In this document: positions 27,211 through 35,099 of the stretch, piece after piece
How positions within the stretch are numbered: the first letter of the stretch is position 1
Layout: each line of letters begins with the position of its first letter
Assembly: GCA_963841455.1 (NCBI GenBank)
Contig: CAWJCU010000017.1
Location: forward strand, 1 to 64,000
Origin: JAWVFM01 sp963841455
GTDB taxonomy: Bacteria > Actinomycetota > Thermoleophilia > Solirubrobacterales > 70-9
Reading direction: 5' to 3'
DNA: 64,000 nucleotides
Position numbers and translations under genes: made by a program
The notes under the pieces: model-generated
What the model was told of the DNA's origin: nothing
Seen by the model: the letters and a program-made list of their open reading frames with translations, nothing else
The model's database searches: none

Positions 27211-27761
27211 GCCACCTCCCCTGCGCGGCTCGCACGCCACGCACGCAGGCGCCGGAGATCGCGGCGAGCGTGGCCGGGATCGACCTGCCGGCCCGGGGCG
27301 TGCATGTTGGCCTCGGCGATGAGATCGCGCTCAGCGCCTCGCAACGACATCCACTTCGCGAGCACGTCGTCGGCGTCGGGCAACCGCTCCCCGATGCCGG
27401 GATCCGTGCGGTCCGGGAACCCCACGCAGTACTCGCTGAGGAGCTCCCCGGTGGCGGTGTCGTAGGCGATGATCGGCCGGTGGGGGTAGACCAGGTACGC
27501 GTAGCGCTCGTCGGCGCCCGCCACGGTCAGGAAGCCGAGCTCGCAGTACATGGCGAACTCCTCGGGTGAGACGACGGAGCGCATGAGCTCCCGCGCCTTG
27601 CGCTCGGCTCGAAGCTCGCGCCCCGGGTCGTAGCGAACGGGCGCGACGCTCACCTCCGAGGCCGCGCGCCGGCGCCGCGCGGCTCCGAGCAGCGACGGCC
27701 CAACGCCGGCCATCGCCAGCCCGGCGACGACGAGAGCGCTGATCGCGACGGTGACGCTCAC
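27207..27761 (-). CDS. Membrane-anchored hypothetical protein
   Basis: 184 residues. One N-terminal transmembrane segment (TVAISALVVAGLAMAGVGPSLLGAA) is followed by a basic stretch and a cytosolic domain with LMRSVVSPEEFAMYCELGFLTV, YAYLVYPHRPIIAYD and LLSEYCVGFPDR. I do not recognise a named family, though similar short proteins occur in actinobacteria. GTG at 27761 overlaps the upstream stop as GTGA and its own stop overlaps ilvD, so it is translated within the operon. Confidence 0.65.
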   Translation of the reverse strand: MSVTVAISALVVAGLAMAGVGPSLLGAARRRRAASEVSVAPVRYDPGRELRAERKARELMRSVVSPEEFAMYCELGFLTVAGADERYAYLVYPHRPIIAYDTATGELLSEYCVGFPDRTDPGIGERLPDADDVLAKWMSLRGAERDLIAEANMHAPGRQVDPGHARRDLRRLRAWRASRAGEVA

Positions 27762-28000
27762 CCGCCCGCGGCCGGTGGGAAGAAGACCACCCGCTCGGCG
27801 TCGCGGGGAACCTCAGAGAAGTCGCGCACCAGCAGAGCCTCGCGGTGTGGTCCCGCGCTCGTCGGCACGGCCGCCTGCATCCCGAGGTCGAGCTGGCGCC
27901 TGAACTCCGCGACGAGCCGCTCCTCGTCGGAGGCGAGCTCGACGTCGCCCTCGGCCAGGAGGACGTCACCGTGACCGGGCTTCATGCGGACGAGCTTCAC
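27758..28000 (-). CDS. Small hypothetical protein
   Basis: About 80 residues from GTG 28000 (or 75 from ATG 27985): VKLVRMKPGHGDVLLAEGDVELASDEERLVAEFRRQLD, then AAVPTSAGPHREALLVRDFSEVPRDAERVVFFPPAAGG. It looks like a compact alpha/beta domain of unknown family. It begins 14 bases after the thiD stop and overlaps the next gene by GTGA, so it is surely expressed with them. Confidence 0.6.
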   Translation of the reverse strand: MKLVRMKPGHGDVLLAEGDVELASDEERLVAEFRRQLDLGMQAAVPTSAGPHREALLVRDFSEVPRDAERVVFFPPAAGG

Positions 28001-28013
28001 GATCCGGATTATG

Positions 28014-28829
28014 TCAGCGGCTCGCGAGCGGTCGGCGCCGGGCCAGCGCGAAGACGTCGACCGGGCCGGCGCCGCCCCCGATGCCCCGCAGACCGTTGCC
28101 CACGGCCTCGGCGGCGATCTCGCGCGCCCAGCGCGCTGCCTCGCCCAGCTCGATGCCGCGCGCGAGGAACGCCGCCAATGCCGACGAGTGCGTGCAGCCG
28201 GAGCCGTGGCTCGCCCCCGCCGGATACCGGGGCCCCTCGATCCGGACCGCGCCGGCATCGTCCACCAGCACGTCCGCGCCGGAGTCGGTGTGCCCGCCCG
28301 TGACGACCACCGCCTTCGGCCCGAGCGCCAGGATCGCCTTTCCCAGCTCCTCCTGCCCGGCGGCCTCGCCGAGCCCGGAAAGGGTGCGGGCCTCGTCCAC
28401 GTTCGGAGTCGTGACGGTCGCCAGCGGCATGACGCGCTCGATCAGCGCCGCCCGCGCGGCGGGGTCGAGGAGCGACGCCCCGCTCTCGGCGACCATCACC
28501 GGGTCGACGACGACCGGTGCGCCGTCCGCGAGCCTCAGCGCCTCCACCACCGCATCGATCGTCGCCTCGTCAGCCAGCATGCCCACCTTCGAGGCGTCGA
28601 CGCCGAGGTCGGAAACCACCGCTCGCACCTGGGCGACGATCATCTCCGGGTCCACCGGCATCACGGCCTCGACCCCAAGCGTGTTCTGGGCCGTGAGCGC
28701 CGTGACCGCCGTGGCGCCATGGACGCCGCAGCGGGCGAACGCCTTCAGGTCGGCCTGGATGCCGGCCCCGCCGCCGGAGTCCGAGCCGGCGATCGCGAGG
28801 GCGACCGGGACTCGGCGTTGATCGCTCAC
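28014..28829 (-). CDS. thiD: Hydroxymethylpyrimidine/phosphomethylpyrimidine kinase
   Basis: 271 residues of the ribokinase-like fold. VALAIAGSDSGGGAGIQADLKAF is the hallmark HMP-binding start of ThiD; VTALTAQNT, KVGMLADEATI and VVVDPVMVAESGASLL follow, and the ATP/catalytic region reads GASHGSGCTHSSALAAFLARG. It phosphorylates HMP and HMP-P in thiamine synthesis. GTG 28829 overlaps the dprA stop as GTGA. No TPP riboswitch is visible in front of it, as expected for an internal operon gene. Its place behind dprA is unusual. Confidence 0.95.
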   Translation of the reverse strand: MSDQRRVPVALAIAGSDSGGGAGIQADLKAFARCGVHGATAVTALTAQNTLGVEAVMPVDPEMIVAQVRAVVSDLGVDASKVGMLADEATIDAVVEALRLADGAPVVVDPVMVAESGASLLDPAARAALIERVMPLATVTTPNVDEARTLSGLGEAAGQEELGKAILALGPKAVVVTGGHTDSGADVLVDDAGAVRIEGPRYPAGASHGSGCTHSSALAAFLARGIELGEAARWAREIAAEAVGNGLRGIGGGAGPVDVFALARRRPLASR

Positions 28830-29746
28830 GAATTCATCGTAGATGGCGTCCGGAGGGCCGTTCGGGAGTAGAGCCCGCTCACGCCGGAGGCGACGTAGCC
28901 CACCAGCTCGAGCCTGGTGAGCGCGATCGCGACGTCGCGCCCCTGGAGCCCCGTCCTCGCTGCGATCACGTCGGGTGCCTGGGCGCCGCCTTCCACCGCA
29001 TCGAGCACCGGCGCCAGCTCGGGGCCAATCGCCGGCCCGCTGCGTCGCGCGCCGCCGGCGCCCACGCCGAACAGCAGGTCGAGCACGTCGGATGCCCCGG
29101 CGACGAGATGGGCGCCGTCGGCGAGCAGCGCGTTCGTTCCCGCCGAGGCCCGCGAGTGAACGGGGCCCGGCACCGCCCCGACGGTGCGGTCGAGCTCGTT
29201 CGCCGCATTGGCCGTGATGGTCGAGCCCGAGGGCTGCGCGGCCTCGACCACGACGGTGACCTTCGCGATCGCCGCCATGATGCGGTTGCGGGTCGGGAAC
29301 GACCACTTCTCCGGTGCCGTGCCGGGCGAACGCTCGGAGATCGCGGCGCCGCGCTCGAGGATCCGGCGGTAGACCGGCGCCGCCGCGGCCGGATAGATCA
29401 CGTCGGGCCCGCCCGCCAGCACGGCGATGGTCGTCCCGCCGCCCTCAAGGGCGCCGTTGTGGGCGGCCGTGTCGATCCCATACGCGAGCCCGCTCACGAC
29501 CACGACGTCGGCGGCGGCGAGATCGCGCGCCAGCTCCCGGGCGATGCCGAGCCCGTACGGCGTCGCCTTGCGCGAGCCGACGATGGTCACGGTCACGTCC
29601 GCATTCGCCTCAGCGAGCGCCTCACGCGATCCGGCGCCATGAAGGACCGCCGGCGAAGAATCCAGCCTTGGGAGACCGTGATCGAGGTCGAGCAGTTGCG
29701 CCGGGTAGTCGGCGTCGGCGCGCGTCACGGACCAGAGCTCGCTCAC
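28826..29746 (-). CDS. dprA: DNA-processing protein DprA
   Basis: 306 residues. The Rossmann core holds VTIVGSRKATPYGLGIARELARDLA, VVVSGLAYGIDTAAHNGALEGGGTTIAVLAGG, PGTAPEKWSFPTRNRIMAAIA and AVPGPVHSRASAGTNALLADGAHLV, the DprA/Smf signature. A C-terminal winged-helix (VLDAVEGGAQAPDVIAARTGL) is present. The N-terminal SAM domain found in many DprAs is missing or reduced to about 45 residues. It loads RecA on incoming single-stranded DNA. GTG 29746 overlaps the comM stop by 4 nt, and comM-dprA is a conserved pair. Confidence 0.95.
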   Translation of the reverse strand: MSELWSVTRADADYPAQLLDLDHGLPRLDSSPAVLHGAGSREALAEANADVTVTIVGSRKATPYGLGIARELARDLAAADVVVVSGLAYGIDTAAHNGALEGGGTTIAVLAGGPDVIYPAAAAPVYRRILERGAAISERSPGTAPEKWSFPTRNRIMAAIAKVTVVVEAAQPSGSTITANAANELDRTVGAVPGPVHSRASAGTNALLADGAHLVAGASDVLDLLFGVGAGGARRSGPAIGPELAPVLDAVEGGAQAPDVIAARTGLQGRDVAIALTRLELVGYVASGVSGLYSRTALRTPSTMNS

Positions 29747-31251
29747 GGGCCCGCCCCCACCGCCGCGCGGCCCCGGAAGCTCAGCGCCTCCTCGACGTGC
29801 CGTGCGCTGACGCGGTCCGCGGGCTCGAGGTCGGCGATCGTTCGCGACAGCCGCAGCACGCGGTCGTACCCGCGGCCGCTCATTCCGAGCTTCCCGTAGC
29901 TCCTCTCGAGCGCCTCGCGCGCCCCCTCCTCGATCCTCCCGACATCGCGGATCTCCGCTCCGCTCGTCTCCGCGTTCGCCCGGCCGGGGCCGAGGCGGTG
30001 AGCCTGGCGGTCGCGCGCCTCGACCACGCGCTCCCGGACCGATGCCGAGCATTCGCCCTCGCGCTCCGACATCTCCACCGCGGTCGGCCGCGCGACCGTG
30101 ACGATCGCGTCGATGCGGTCGGCGAGGGCGCCGCTGATCCGCCGCTGGTAGCGAAGCACCGCGGCGGGCGTGCACTCGCAGCGGCCGCTCTCGGGGCCAT
30201 GGCCGCACGGACAGGGATTGGTGGCGGCCGCCAGGATGAACCGGCACGGCAGCTCGATCGCATGGCGTGCCCGGACGATCGCGACCGTTCCGTTCTCGAG
30301 GGGCTGACGCAGGGCCTCGAGGGCGTCGCGCGGGAACTCCCCGAGCTCGTCGAGGAACAGGACGCCGCGGTGCGCGAGGGTTATCTCCCCGGCCCGAGGC
30401 GGCGTGCCGCCACCCACCAGCCCCGCGGTCGAGATCGTGTGGTGCGGGGCCCGGAACGGGCGCAGCGTCGTGCCCGTGGCGCCGGCTGGGCGGCCGCATA
30501 CGCTCGCGATGCGCAGGACCTCCACAGCCTCCGACTCGGACAGCGGCGGCAGGATCGACGGGATTCGCCGTGCGGCCATCGACTTGCCGGCGCCGGGCGG
30601 GCCGACAAGGAGCACGTTGTGGGCACCGGCGGCCGCGATCTCGAGCGCGCGCCGCAGGAAACTCTGGCCCCGCAGGTCGCGGAGGTCGGGGAGCTCGATC
30701 CCGTTCGCGGAGAGTCGCAACGGCTCCGGGGGCGCGGGTTCGTCGTCGGTGCCGATCAGCGCAAGCTGCTGGAGCCTCGAGACGGGCAGGATGCGAAGCC
30801 CGCCGGCGAGCGCCGCCTCCGCGGCATTCCCGGCGGGAACCGCCAGCGCTCGTGCGCCGGCCCCGCGCGCCGCCTCCGCCATGGCGAGCGCACCGGGAAC
30901 GGCGCGGATCGACCCATCGAGGGCCAGCTCACCGGCGAGGGCCAGCCCCTCGAGCTTCTCTGCGCCGAGCTGCTCGGAGGAGCCGAGGAGCGCGGCGGCA
31001 ATCGCAAGGTCGAGCCCCGGCCCGCCTTTGCGGAGGTCAGCCGGCGCGAGGTTCGCCGTAATGCGCTGCTGCGGGAACTTGAACCCGGAATTCTCCAGGG
31101 CCGAGCGCACCCTCTCGCGCGACTCCCGGATTGCCGTGTCGGCGAGGCCGACCAGCGAGAAGGCGGGTAGGCCGCGATGGACGTCGACCTCCACCCGAAC
31201 GGGCCGCGCCTCCACCCCGAGGAGCGTGAACGTCTGCGCGGTGGCGAGCAC
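29743..31251 (-). CDS. comM: ComM/YifB family Mg-chelatase-like AAA+ ATPase
   Basis: 502 residues. The N-terminal Lon-like fold begins TFTLLGVEARPVRVEVDVHRGLPAFSLVGL with ITANLAPADLRK and GELALDGSIR. The AAA+ module follows: Walker A VLLVGPPGAGKSMAARR, PFRAPHHTIS, Walker B GVLFLDELGEFPRDALEALRQPLE, and the zinc cluster NPCPCGHGPESGRCECT. The C-terminal helical lid ends with SGRGYDRVLRLSRTIADL. ComM acts as a branch-migration helicase in natural transformation. First gene of the run that continues to ilvD; upstream lies a direct repeat. Confidence 0.95.
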   Translation of the reverse strand: MLATAQTFTLLGVEARPVRVEVDVHRGLPAFSLVGLADTAIRESRERVRSALENSGFKFPQQRITANLAPADLRKGGPGLDLAIAAALLGSSEQLGAEKLEGLALAGELALDGSIRAVPGALAMAEAARGAGARALAVPAGNAAEAALAGGLRILPVSRLQQLALIGTDDEPAPPEPLRLSANGIELPDLRDLRGQSFLRRALEIAAAGAHNVLLVGPPGAGKSMAARRIPSILPPLSESEAVEVLRIASVCGRPAGATGTTLRPFRAPHHTISTAGLVGGGTPPRAGEITLAHRGVLFLDELGEFPRDALEALRQPLENGTVAIVRARHAIELPCRFILAAATNPCPCGHGPESGRCECTPAAVLRYQRRISGALADRIDAIVTVARPTAVEMSEREGECSASVRERVVEARDRQAHRLGPGRANAETSGAEIRDVGRIEEGAREALERSYGKLGMSGRGYDRVLRLSRTIADLEPADRVSARHVEEALSFRGRAAVGAGP

Positions 31252-31290
31252 ACCGCCACGCTAGGTCGCCGCGGCGGCCAGGTGGCTCGT

Positions 31291-31331
31291 GATTCACGCC
31301 GGTTCAGGCGCCAATTTGTGGCGATTCACGC
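31291..31331. repeat. Direct repeat upstream of comM and yraN
   Basis: GATTCACGC occurs at 31291-31299 and 31323-31331, 32 bp apart or about three helical turns, in the short region between divergent comM and yraN. It could be a regulator site. Confidence 0.35.
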
Positions 31332-31366
31332 ACCACGGGCGCGGCCCGCCGGCCTAGCTTGGCGTG

Positions 31367-31753
31367 ATGACCGCTGCCCGGCAGGAGCTCGGCCGTCGCG
31401 CCGAGGAGATGGTCGCCGAAGCACTGGTCGGTGAGGGAGCGTCGATCGTTTCCCGGAACGCTCGCGTGAGCGGCATTCGCGGCGAGATCGACCTGGTGGC
31501 GCTACACAGAGGCGAGCTCGTTTTCGTCGAGGTCAAGGCCCGCACCGCGGCGACCCCAATCGGGCCCGAACGACCCGCGATGGCGGTCACGGCGAGCAAG
31601 CGCCGGAAGCTCCGCTCACTCGCCGGCGCCTGGCTCGCCCAGAACCGCGACCTGATCCCGCCGCACCGCCGCCTGCGCTTCGACGTGGTCGGTGTCACCG
31701 TCGACCGCGACGGTGAGGTGATCGACTGGGAGCACTTAAGGGGCGCGTTCTGA
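31367..31753 (+). CDS. yraN: UPF0102 (YraN) family nuclease-fold protein
   Basis: 128 residues. LGRRAEEMVAEALVGEGASIVSRNARV, then GEIDLVALHRGELVFVEVKARTAA: the D-x11-E-V-K triad of the restriction-endonuclease-like fold. LRFDVVGVTVDRDGEVIDW closes the domain. YraN is usually found beside rnhB and comM, as here, though convergent with rnhB in this genome. Function is unclear, possibly Holliday-junction or DNA-uptake related. ATG 31367 is preferred to the GTG just before it. Confidence 0.9.
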   Translation: MTAARQELGRRAEEMVAEALVGEGASIVSRNARVSGIRGEIDLVALHRGELVFVEVKARTAATPIGPERPAMAVTASKRRKLRSLAGAWLAQNRDLIPPHRRLRFDVVGVTVDRDGEVIDWEHLRGAF

Positions 31754-31757
31754 GGCG

Positions 31758-32444
31758 CTACCCCGAGAGCTGGAGCTGCGAGTAAGCGATCGACTGGAAC
31801 GAGCGCCGGTGCAGCGCCGAAGGCCCTCCCGCGAGGATGGCGGCGCGGTGCTCCGGGGTCGAGTAGCCGGCGTTCTCCGCGAACCCGAACTCCGGGTAGG
31901 CGCCGTCGACGCTGTGCATGTAGCGGTCGCGCGTGACCTTCGCGATCACCGAGGCCGCCGCGATGGCGGCGCTCCGCGCATCGCCGTCGACGACCGCCTG
32001 ATGCGGCACCGAGCAACGCTGGCCGAGGCGAAAGCCGTCGACCAAGCACGTCGCGCCCTCGACCGCGACCCGCTCCAGGCTGCGCCCGAGCGCGTTGAGG
32101 TTCGTGACATGGAGGCCTCGGGAGTCGATACCGCGCACGCAACGGACGGTCACCGCGACGCGGGCCGCGGCCCGCAGCACACACGGGTAGAGAGCCTCGC
32201 GCTCCTCCGGGCTTCGCTGCTTGGAGTCGTCTAGCTCGCCCAAAGCTCGTCGATCCCGGAGGGTGAGCCGTTGGTAGTCGATGAGGACCGCCGCGGCGAC
32301 GAGCGGGCCGGCGAGCGAGCCGCGCCCGGCCTCGTCGGTGCCCGCGACGAACCGCGTGCCGAGCTCACGGTCGAACTTGAACAGCCGCGCGGCCTTGCGC
32401 TGCCGCCTCGTCCGCGCAGCTTTCGTGCCGGCCACCGAGCGCAT
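31758..32444 (-). CDS. rnhB: Ribonuclease HII
   Basis: 228 residues. FVAGTDEAGRGSLAGPLVAAAVL holds the first two catalytic acids (D-E), LVDGFRLGQRC the third region, and VVDGDARSAAIAAASVIAKVTRDRYM the DG and A-S-I-I-A-K-like signature. HRRSFQSI is the usual C-terminal motif. It removes ribonucleotides from DNA. A basic N-terminal stretch of about 20 residues precedes the domain. It lies directly after lepB on the minus strand. Confidence 0.95.
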   Translation of the reverse strand: MRSVAGTKAARTRRQRKAARLFKFDRELGTRFVAGTDEAGRGSLAGPLVAAAVLIDYQRLTLRDRRALGELDDSKQRSPEEREALYPCVLRAAARVAVTVRCVRGIDSRGLHVTNLNALGRSLERVAVEGATCLVDGFRLGQRCSVPHQAVVDGDARSAAIAAASVIAKVTRDRYMHSVDGAYPEFGFAENAGYSTPEHRAAILAGGPSALHRRSFQSIAYSQLQLSG

Positions 32445-32470
32445 GATGCCCGAGTCGGCGGCCGGACCGT

Positions 32471-33088
32471 TTAGAAGAACCCGATCCGGTCCGGCGGCCA
32501 GTACGTCATGAACGCCTCGCCGATGATCCAGTCCCTCGGCACGGGGCCCCAGAGGCGGCTGTCGTCGCTGCGCCCCCGGTTGTCGCCCATCATGAAGTAG
32601 TCGTTAGGCGGGATCGTGATCGGCTTCGGGAGGTTGCACGGCACGCTCGCCGTCGCCGGATGGCAGGGATTGATGAAGCTCTCCTTCGCCTCCACCCCGT
32701 TCACGACGGGGTGGCCGTCCTTGATCGAGAGGCGGTCGCCGGGCCCGGCGACGATCCGCTTGATGAAGTTCTCGCTTGACTGGTCGGGGCCGGGCGCGGG
32801 GCACGGCTGCTTGGAGCTGTGCCTCTGCCCGCACTCGGGCCCTCCCCCAACCGCTCCGGTCGGCGGGTGGAAGACGATGATGTCGCCGACCGAGGGGTCC
32901 GTCAGGTGGTAAATGAAGCGGTTGACGAGCACCCGCTGGGTCTTCTCGATCGTCGGGTACATCGAGACCGACGGGATCTGGTACGGCTTGACGACGTAGG
33001 CTTGGATCAGGAGCGCGAGGCCGATCGCCAGGGCCACGATCGCGACCAGCTCGAGGAGGGCGGCCCGGCCCGTCTTCGGCCGCTTCAT
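32471..33088 (-). CDS. lepB: Signal peptidase I
   Basis: 205 residues. One N-terminal transmembrane helix (LLELVAIVALAIGLALLIQAYVV) is followed by IPSVSMYPTI with the catalytic Ser, and ENFIKRIVAGPGDRLSI with the catalytic Lys. YFMMGDNRGRSDDSRLWGPVP is the conserved box E. It cleaves signal peptides on the outer face of the membrane. A cysteine pair in the loop between (GPECGQRH and QPCPAPG) is an insertion. Its ATG overlaps the rplS stop by one base (TGATG). Confidence 0.95.
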   Translation of the reverse strand: MKRPKTGRAALLELVAIVALAIGLALLIQAYVVKPYQIPSVSMYPTIEKTQRVLVNRFIYHLTDPSVGDIIVFHPPTGAVGGGPECGQRHSSKQPCPAPGPDQSSENFIKRIVAGPGDRLSIKDGHPVVNGVEAKESFINPCHPATASVPCNLPKPITIPPNDYFMMGDNRGRSDDSRLWGPVPRDWIIGEAFMTYWPPDRIGFF

Positions 33089-33735
33089 CAGGAGGTACCG
33101 CCGTCGCCGTCCTCGGCTTCGCCGTCGGACGGCGCCGAGTCCGCGTCTCCCTCCTCTGAATCACTTCCCGCCGGCTGCTCCGCTCCCGCCTGAACATCTT
33201 GCCCTCGCTGATCGCTCGGGCCTTCCTCTTCTGATCCCGCGTCCGCGCCGGCGGGGTCTGCGTCGGGCTGTTCACCCTCAGCCGCGCCGGGCTCGGCCGG
33301 TGTCGCCTCGACCTGGGCCTCGGCCTGCGCGACGCCCTCGGCATCGACCGGCTCGGGCTCGGGCTCGGCCATCACAAGGTCGTCCTCGATGCCCCAGCGG
33401 CGCTCGGCCACGCGGGCGCGCTTTCCGACCCGACCGCGGAGGTAGTAGAGCTTCGCTCGTCGCACGTCGCCGCGCCCAACGACCTCCAGCCGCTCGACCT
33501 TGGGCGAGTGCACGGGGAACGACCGCTCGACCCCGACCCCGAACGACTGCTTTCGCACCGTGAAGGTCTCGCGGGCGCCACTGCCCGACCGGGAGATGAC
33601 GATGCCCTCGAAGACCTGGGTGCGGCGCCGGGCGCCCTCGATGACCTGAAAATGCACGCGGACCCGATCGCCAGGGGCGAATCGCGGGACCCGGCGCAGC
33701 TGCCGGCGCTCGATGCTCTCAATAATCGTGCTCAT
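33088..33735 (-). CDS. rplS: Ribosomal protein L19 with a long acidic C-terminal extension
   Basis: 215 residues; normal L19 is about 115. Residues 1-118 are canonical: MSTIIESIERRQLRRVPRFAPGDRVRVHFQVIEG, RTQVFEGIVISRSGSG, RSFPVHSPKVERLEVV, RAKLYYLRGRVGKRARV. From about residue 120 an Ala/Glu/Asp/Gly-rich tail of about 95 residues follows, with no predicted fold. Residues about 161-192 of the tail are encoded by a DNA repeat that also occurs in smc in the same frame. L19 sits at the 30S-50S interface. The tail may be disordered and exposed. Confidence 0.95.
   Translation of the reverse strand: MSTIIESIERRQLRRVPRFAPGDRVRVHFQVIEGARRRTQVFEGIVISRSGSGARETFTVRKQSFGVGVERSFPVHSPKVERLEVVGRGDVRRAKLYYLRGRVGKRARVAERRWGIEDDLVMAEPEPEPVDAEGVAQAEAQVEATPAEPGAAEGEQPDADPAGADAGSEEEGPSDQRGQDVQAGAEQPAGSDSEEGDADSAPSDGEAEDGDGGTS
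33162..33256 (-). repeat. Dispersed repeat, copy 1 (in-frame in rplS)
   Basis: Compared by eye with 41447-41542, the two align without gaps at about 75 of 95 positions. Translated in the rplS frame it gives PAGADAGSEEEG ... AGAEQPAGS. Confidence 0.8.
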
Positions 33736-33827
33736 GGTCGTCCGGCCCGCCCGCCCGAGCCACGCCGGCGGGGTCGGGATCACAGGCGCGTGGCGGTCAG
33801 CCGCGCGGGCGCGAATGGTAGCGGAGG

Positions 33828-34484
33828 CTAGATCGATCGCCGAGATTGCTCGCGGCGCCACGCGCGGACCTTCGCGTGGTCACCCGAGAGCAGGATTTCG
33901 GGCACCGACCAGCCGCGGAACGTCGCCGGACGCGTGTAGTGCGGGTACTCGGGCGCTCCACCGAGGGCCTCGGAGAACGACTCCTCGACGGCGCTGGACG
34001 CATGCCCGAGCGCGCCGGGGAGCTTGCGGATCACTGCGTCCGCGAGGACCATCGCCGCGAGCTCCCCGCCCGCGATCACGTAAGGACCGATCGAGACGGC
34101 GTCGGTTGCGAGGTGCTCGCGCACCCGCTCGTCCACGCCCTCGTAGCGCCCGCAGAGGACCGCGAGGTCGGGCTCCCCTGCGAGCTCCGAGGCGAGGGAA
34201 TCGTCGAGCTGGCGGCCCGAGGCGGCGAGGAGCACGACGCGGCTGGGGCCGGGGCCGTCTCCGTATGTCGCCCGCAGGGCGGCGTCGACCACGTCCACCC
34301 GCAGCACCATGCCGGCGCCGCCCCCGTAGGGGGCGTCGTCGACCTGGCCGCCGGTGAGCGGGGTCGAGTCGCGGTAGTTGACGAAGCGGAGCCGACTGCC
34401 GGCATCGATCGCGTTGGTGACGTGCCGCTGCGCGGCGAACCAGTCGAAGGCTTCAGGGAACAGGGTGAAGAAATCGAGAATCAC
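33828..34484 (-). CDS. trmD: tRNA (guanine-N1-)-methyltransferase
   Basis: 218 residues, the SPOUT methyltransferase that makes m1G37. MILDFFTLFPEAFDWF, VDDAPYGGGAGMVLRVDVVDAAL, LAVLCGRYEGVDERVREHL, SIGPYVIAGGELAAMVLADAVIRKLPG are all signature segments of the trefoil-knot SAM site. The C-terminus PHYTRPATFRGWSVPEILLSGDH has the conserved YTRP. rimM, usually upstream, is absent. Two hairpins separate it from khpA. Confidence 0.97.
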   Translation of the reverse strand: MILDFFTLFPEAFDWFAAQRHVTNAIDAGSRLRFVNYRDSTPLTGGQVDDAPYGGGAGMVLRVDVVDAALRATYGDGPGPSRVVLLAASGRQLDDSLASELAGEPDLAVLCGRYEGVDERVREHLATDAVSIGPYVIAGGELAAMVLADAVIRKLPGALGHASSAVEESFSEALGGAPEYPHYTRPATFRGWSVPEILLSGDHAKVRAWRREQSRRSI

Positions 34485-34488
34485 TTGC

Positions 34489-34505
34489 GGGCGCCTTCGG
34501 CGCCC
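34489..34505 (-). promoter_or_regulatory. Hairpin 1 before trmD
   Basis: GGGCGCC, loop TTC, GGCGCCC (perfect 7-bp stem; C-UUCG-G type tetraloop). It lies just upstream of the trmD start within the operon and could affect processing or attenuation. Confidence 0.5.
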
Positions 34506-34520
34506 TTACATGCTGCTTTC

Positions 34521-34534
34521 GGGGCTGAAGCCCC
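34521..34534 (-). promoter_or_regulatory. Hairpin 2 between khpA and trmD
   Basis: GGGGCT, loop GA, AGCCCC, directly after the khpA stop. With hairpin 1 it forms a tandem pair in a 50-nt gap. No T-run follows, so a full terminator is unlikely. Confidence 0.45.
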
Positions 34535-34825
34535 TCACTCGTCATCGCCGACGAACTCGACGAGCACGCGCCGCTCGCCCGCGGCACGGGACGCGGCCTT
34601 TGCGACGGTTCGGATCGCGTTTGCGACCCGTCCGCCGCGACCGATGAGCCGTCCGAGGTCTCCGCCCGCGACGCTGACCTCGATCACGAGGTCGTTCCCC
34701 TCGTCGACCCCCTCGACGGTCACCGCGTCGGGCTCCGACGCGAGGGCCCGGCAGAGGAACTCGACCAGGTCACCGACGGCGGTCGTCGGGGCCCCCGCGG
34801 GAGCAGCCTCGCCGCCGGCCTCCAC
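34535..34825 (-). CDS. khpA: KH-domain RNA-binding protein KhpA
   Basis: 96 residues. The type II KH core reads LVIEVSVAGGDLGRLIGRGGRVANAIRTVAKAAS, with the GxxG loop GRGG. An Ala-rich N-terminus and an acidic tail complete it. The place between rpsP and trmD is the standard position of khpA (YlqC), a small RNA chaperone implicated in cell-size control in Gram-positives. ATG 34825 follows rpsP by a 2-base gap. Confidence 0.93.
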   Translation of the reverse strand: MEAGGEAAPAGAPTTAVGDLVEFLCRALASEPDAVTVEGVDEGNDLVIEVSVAGGDLGRLIGRGGRVANAIRTVAKAASRAAGERRVLVEFVGDDE

Positions 34826-34827
34826 CC

Positions 34828-35079
34828 CTAGGACCCGGTCGCTTTGATGCCCTGGGCTCGCAGCAGCGCCGCCACCGTCCGCGTCGGCCGGGCGCCGTGC
34901 TCGAGCCAGTGGCGGGCCCGGTCCGCGTCGAGCCGGATGACCGACGGGTCGGTCTGGGGGTTGTAATGGCCGATCGTCTCGATCGTGCGCCCGTCGCGCG
35001 GCGATCGGCGGTCAGCGACGACAATCCGCCAGTTCGGGTTCTTGCGCGAGCCTACGCGCCTGAGTCGGATACGGACCAT
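34828..35079 (-). CDS. rpsP: Ribosomal protein S16
   Basis: 83 residues. MVRIRLRRVGSRKNPNWRIVVADRRSPRDGRTIETIGHYNPQ and the C-terminal WLEHGARPTRTVAALLRAQG are canonical S16. ATG 35079 starts directly with the VRIRL motif. It follows ffh, from which a 108-base gap with a dispersed repeat separates it. Confidence 0.97.
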   Translation of the reverse strand: MVRIRLRRVGSRKNPNWRIVVADRRSPRDGRTIETIGHYNPQTDPSVIRLDADRARHWLEHGARPTRTVAALLRAQGIKATGS

Positions 35080-35099
35080 TGCGGCGGGGAAGGGTAGCG

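Noticed and set aside
28830..28900. TPP riboswitch in front of thiD
   Set aside because: No THI-box motif, and thiD is translationally coupled to dprA.
29314..31170. A 618-codon open frame antisense to comM and dprA
   Set aside because: A GC-rich shadow of the real genes: no ribosome site, arginine/alanine-rich translation and no domain, while the opposite strand holds canonical ComM and DprA motifs.
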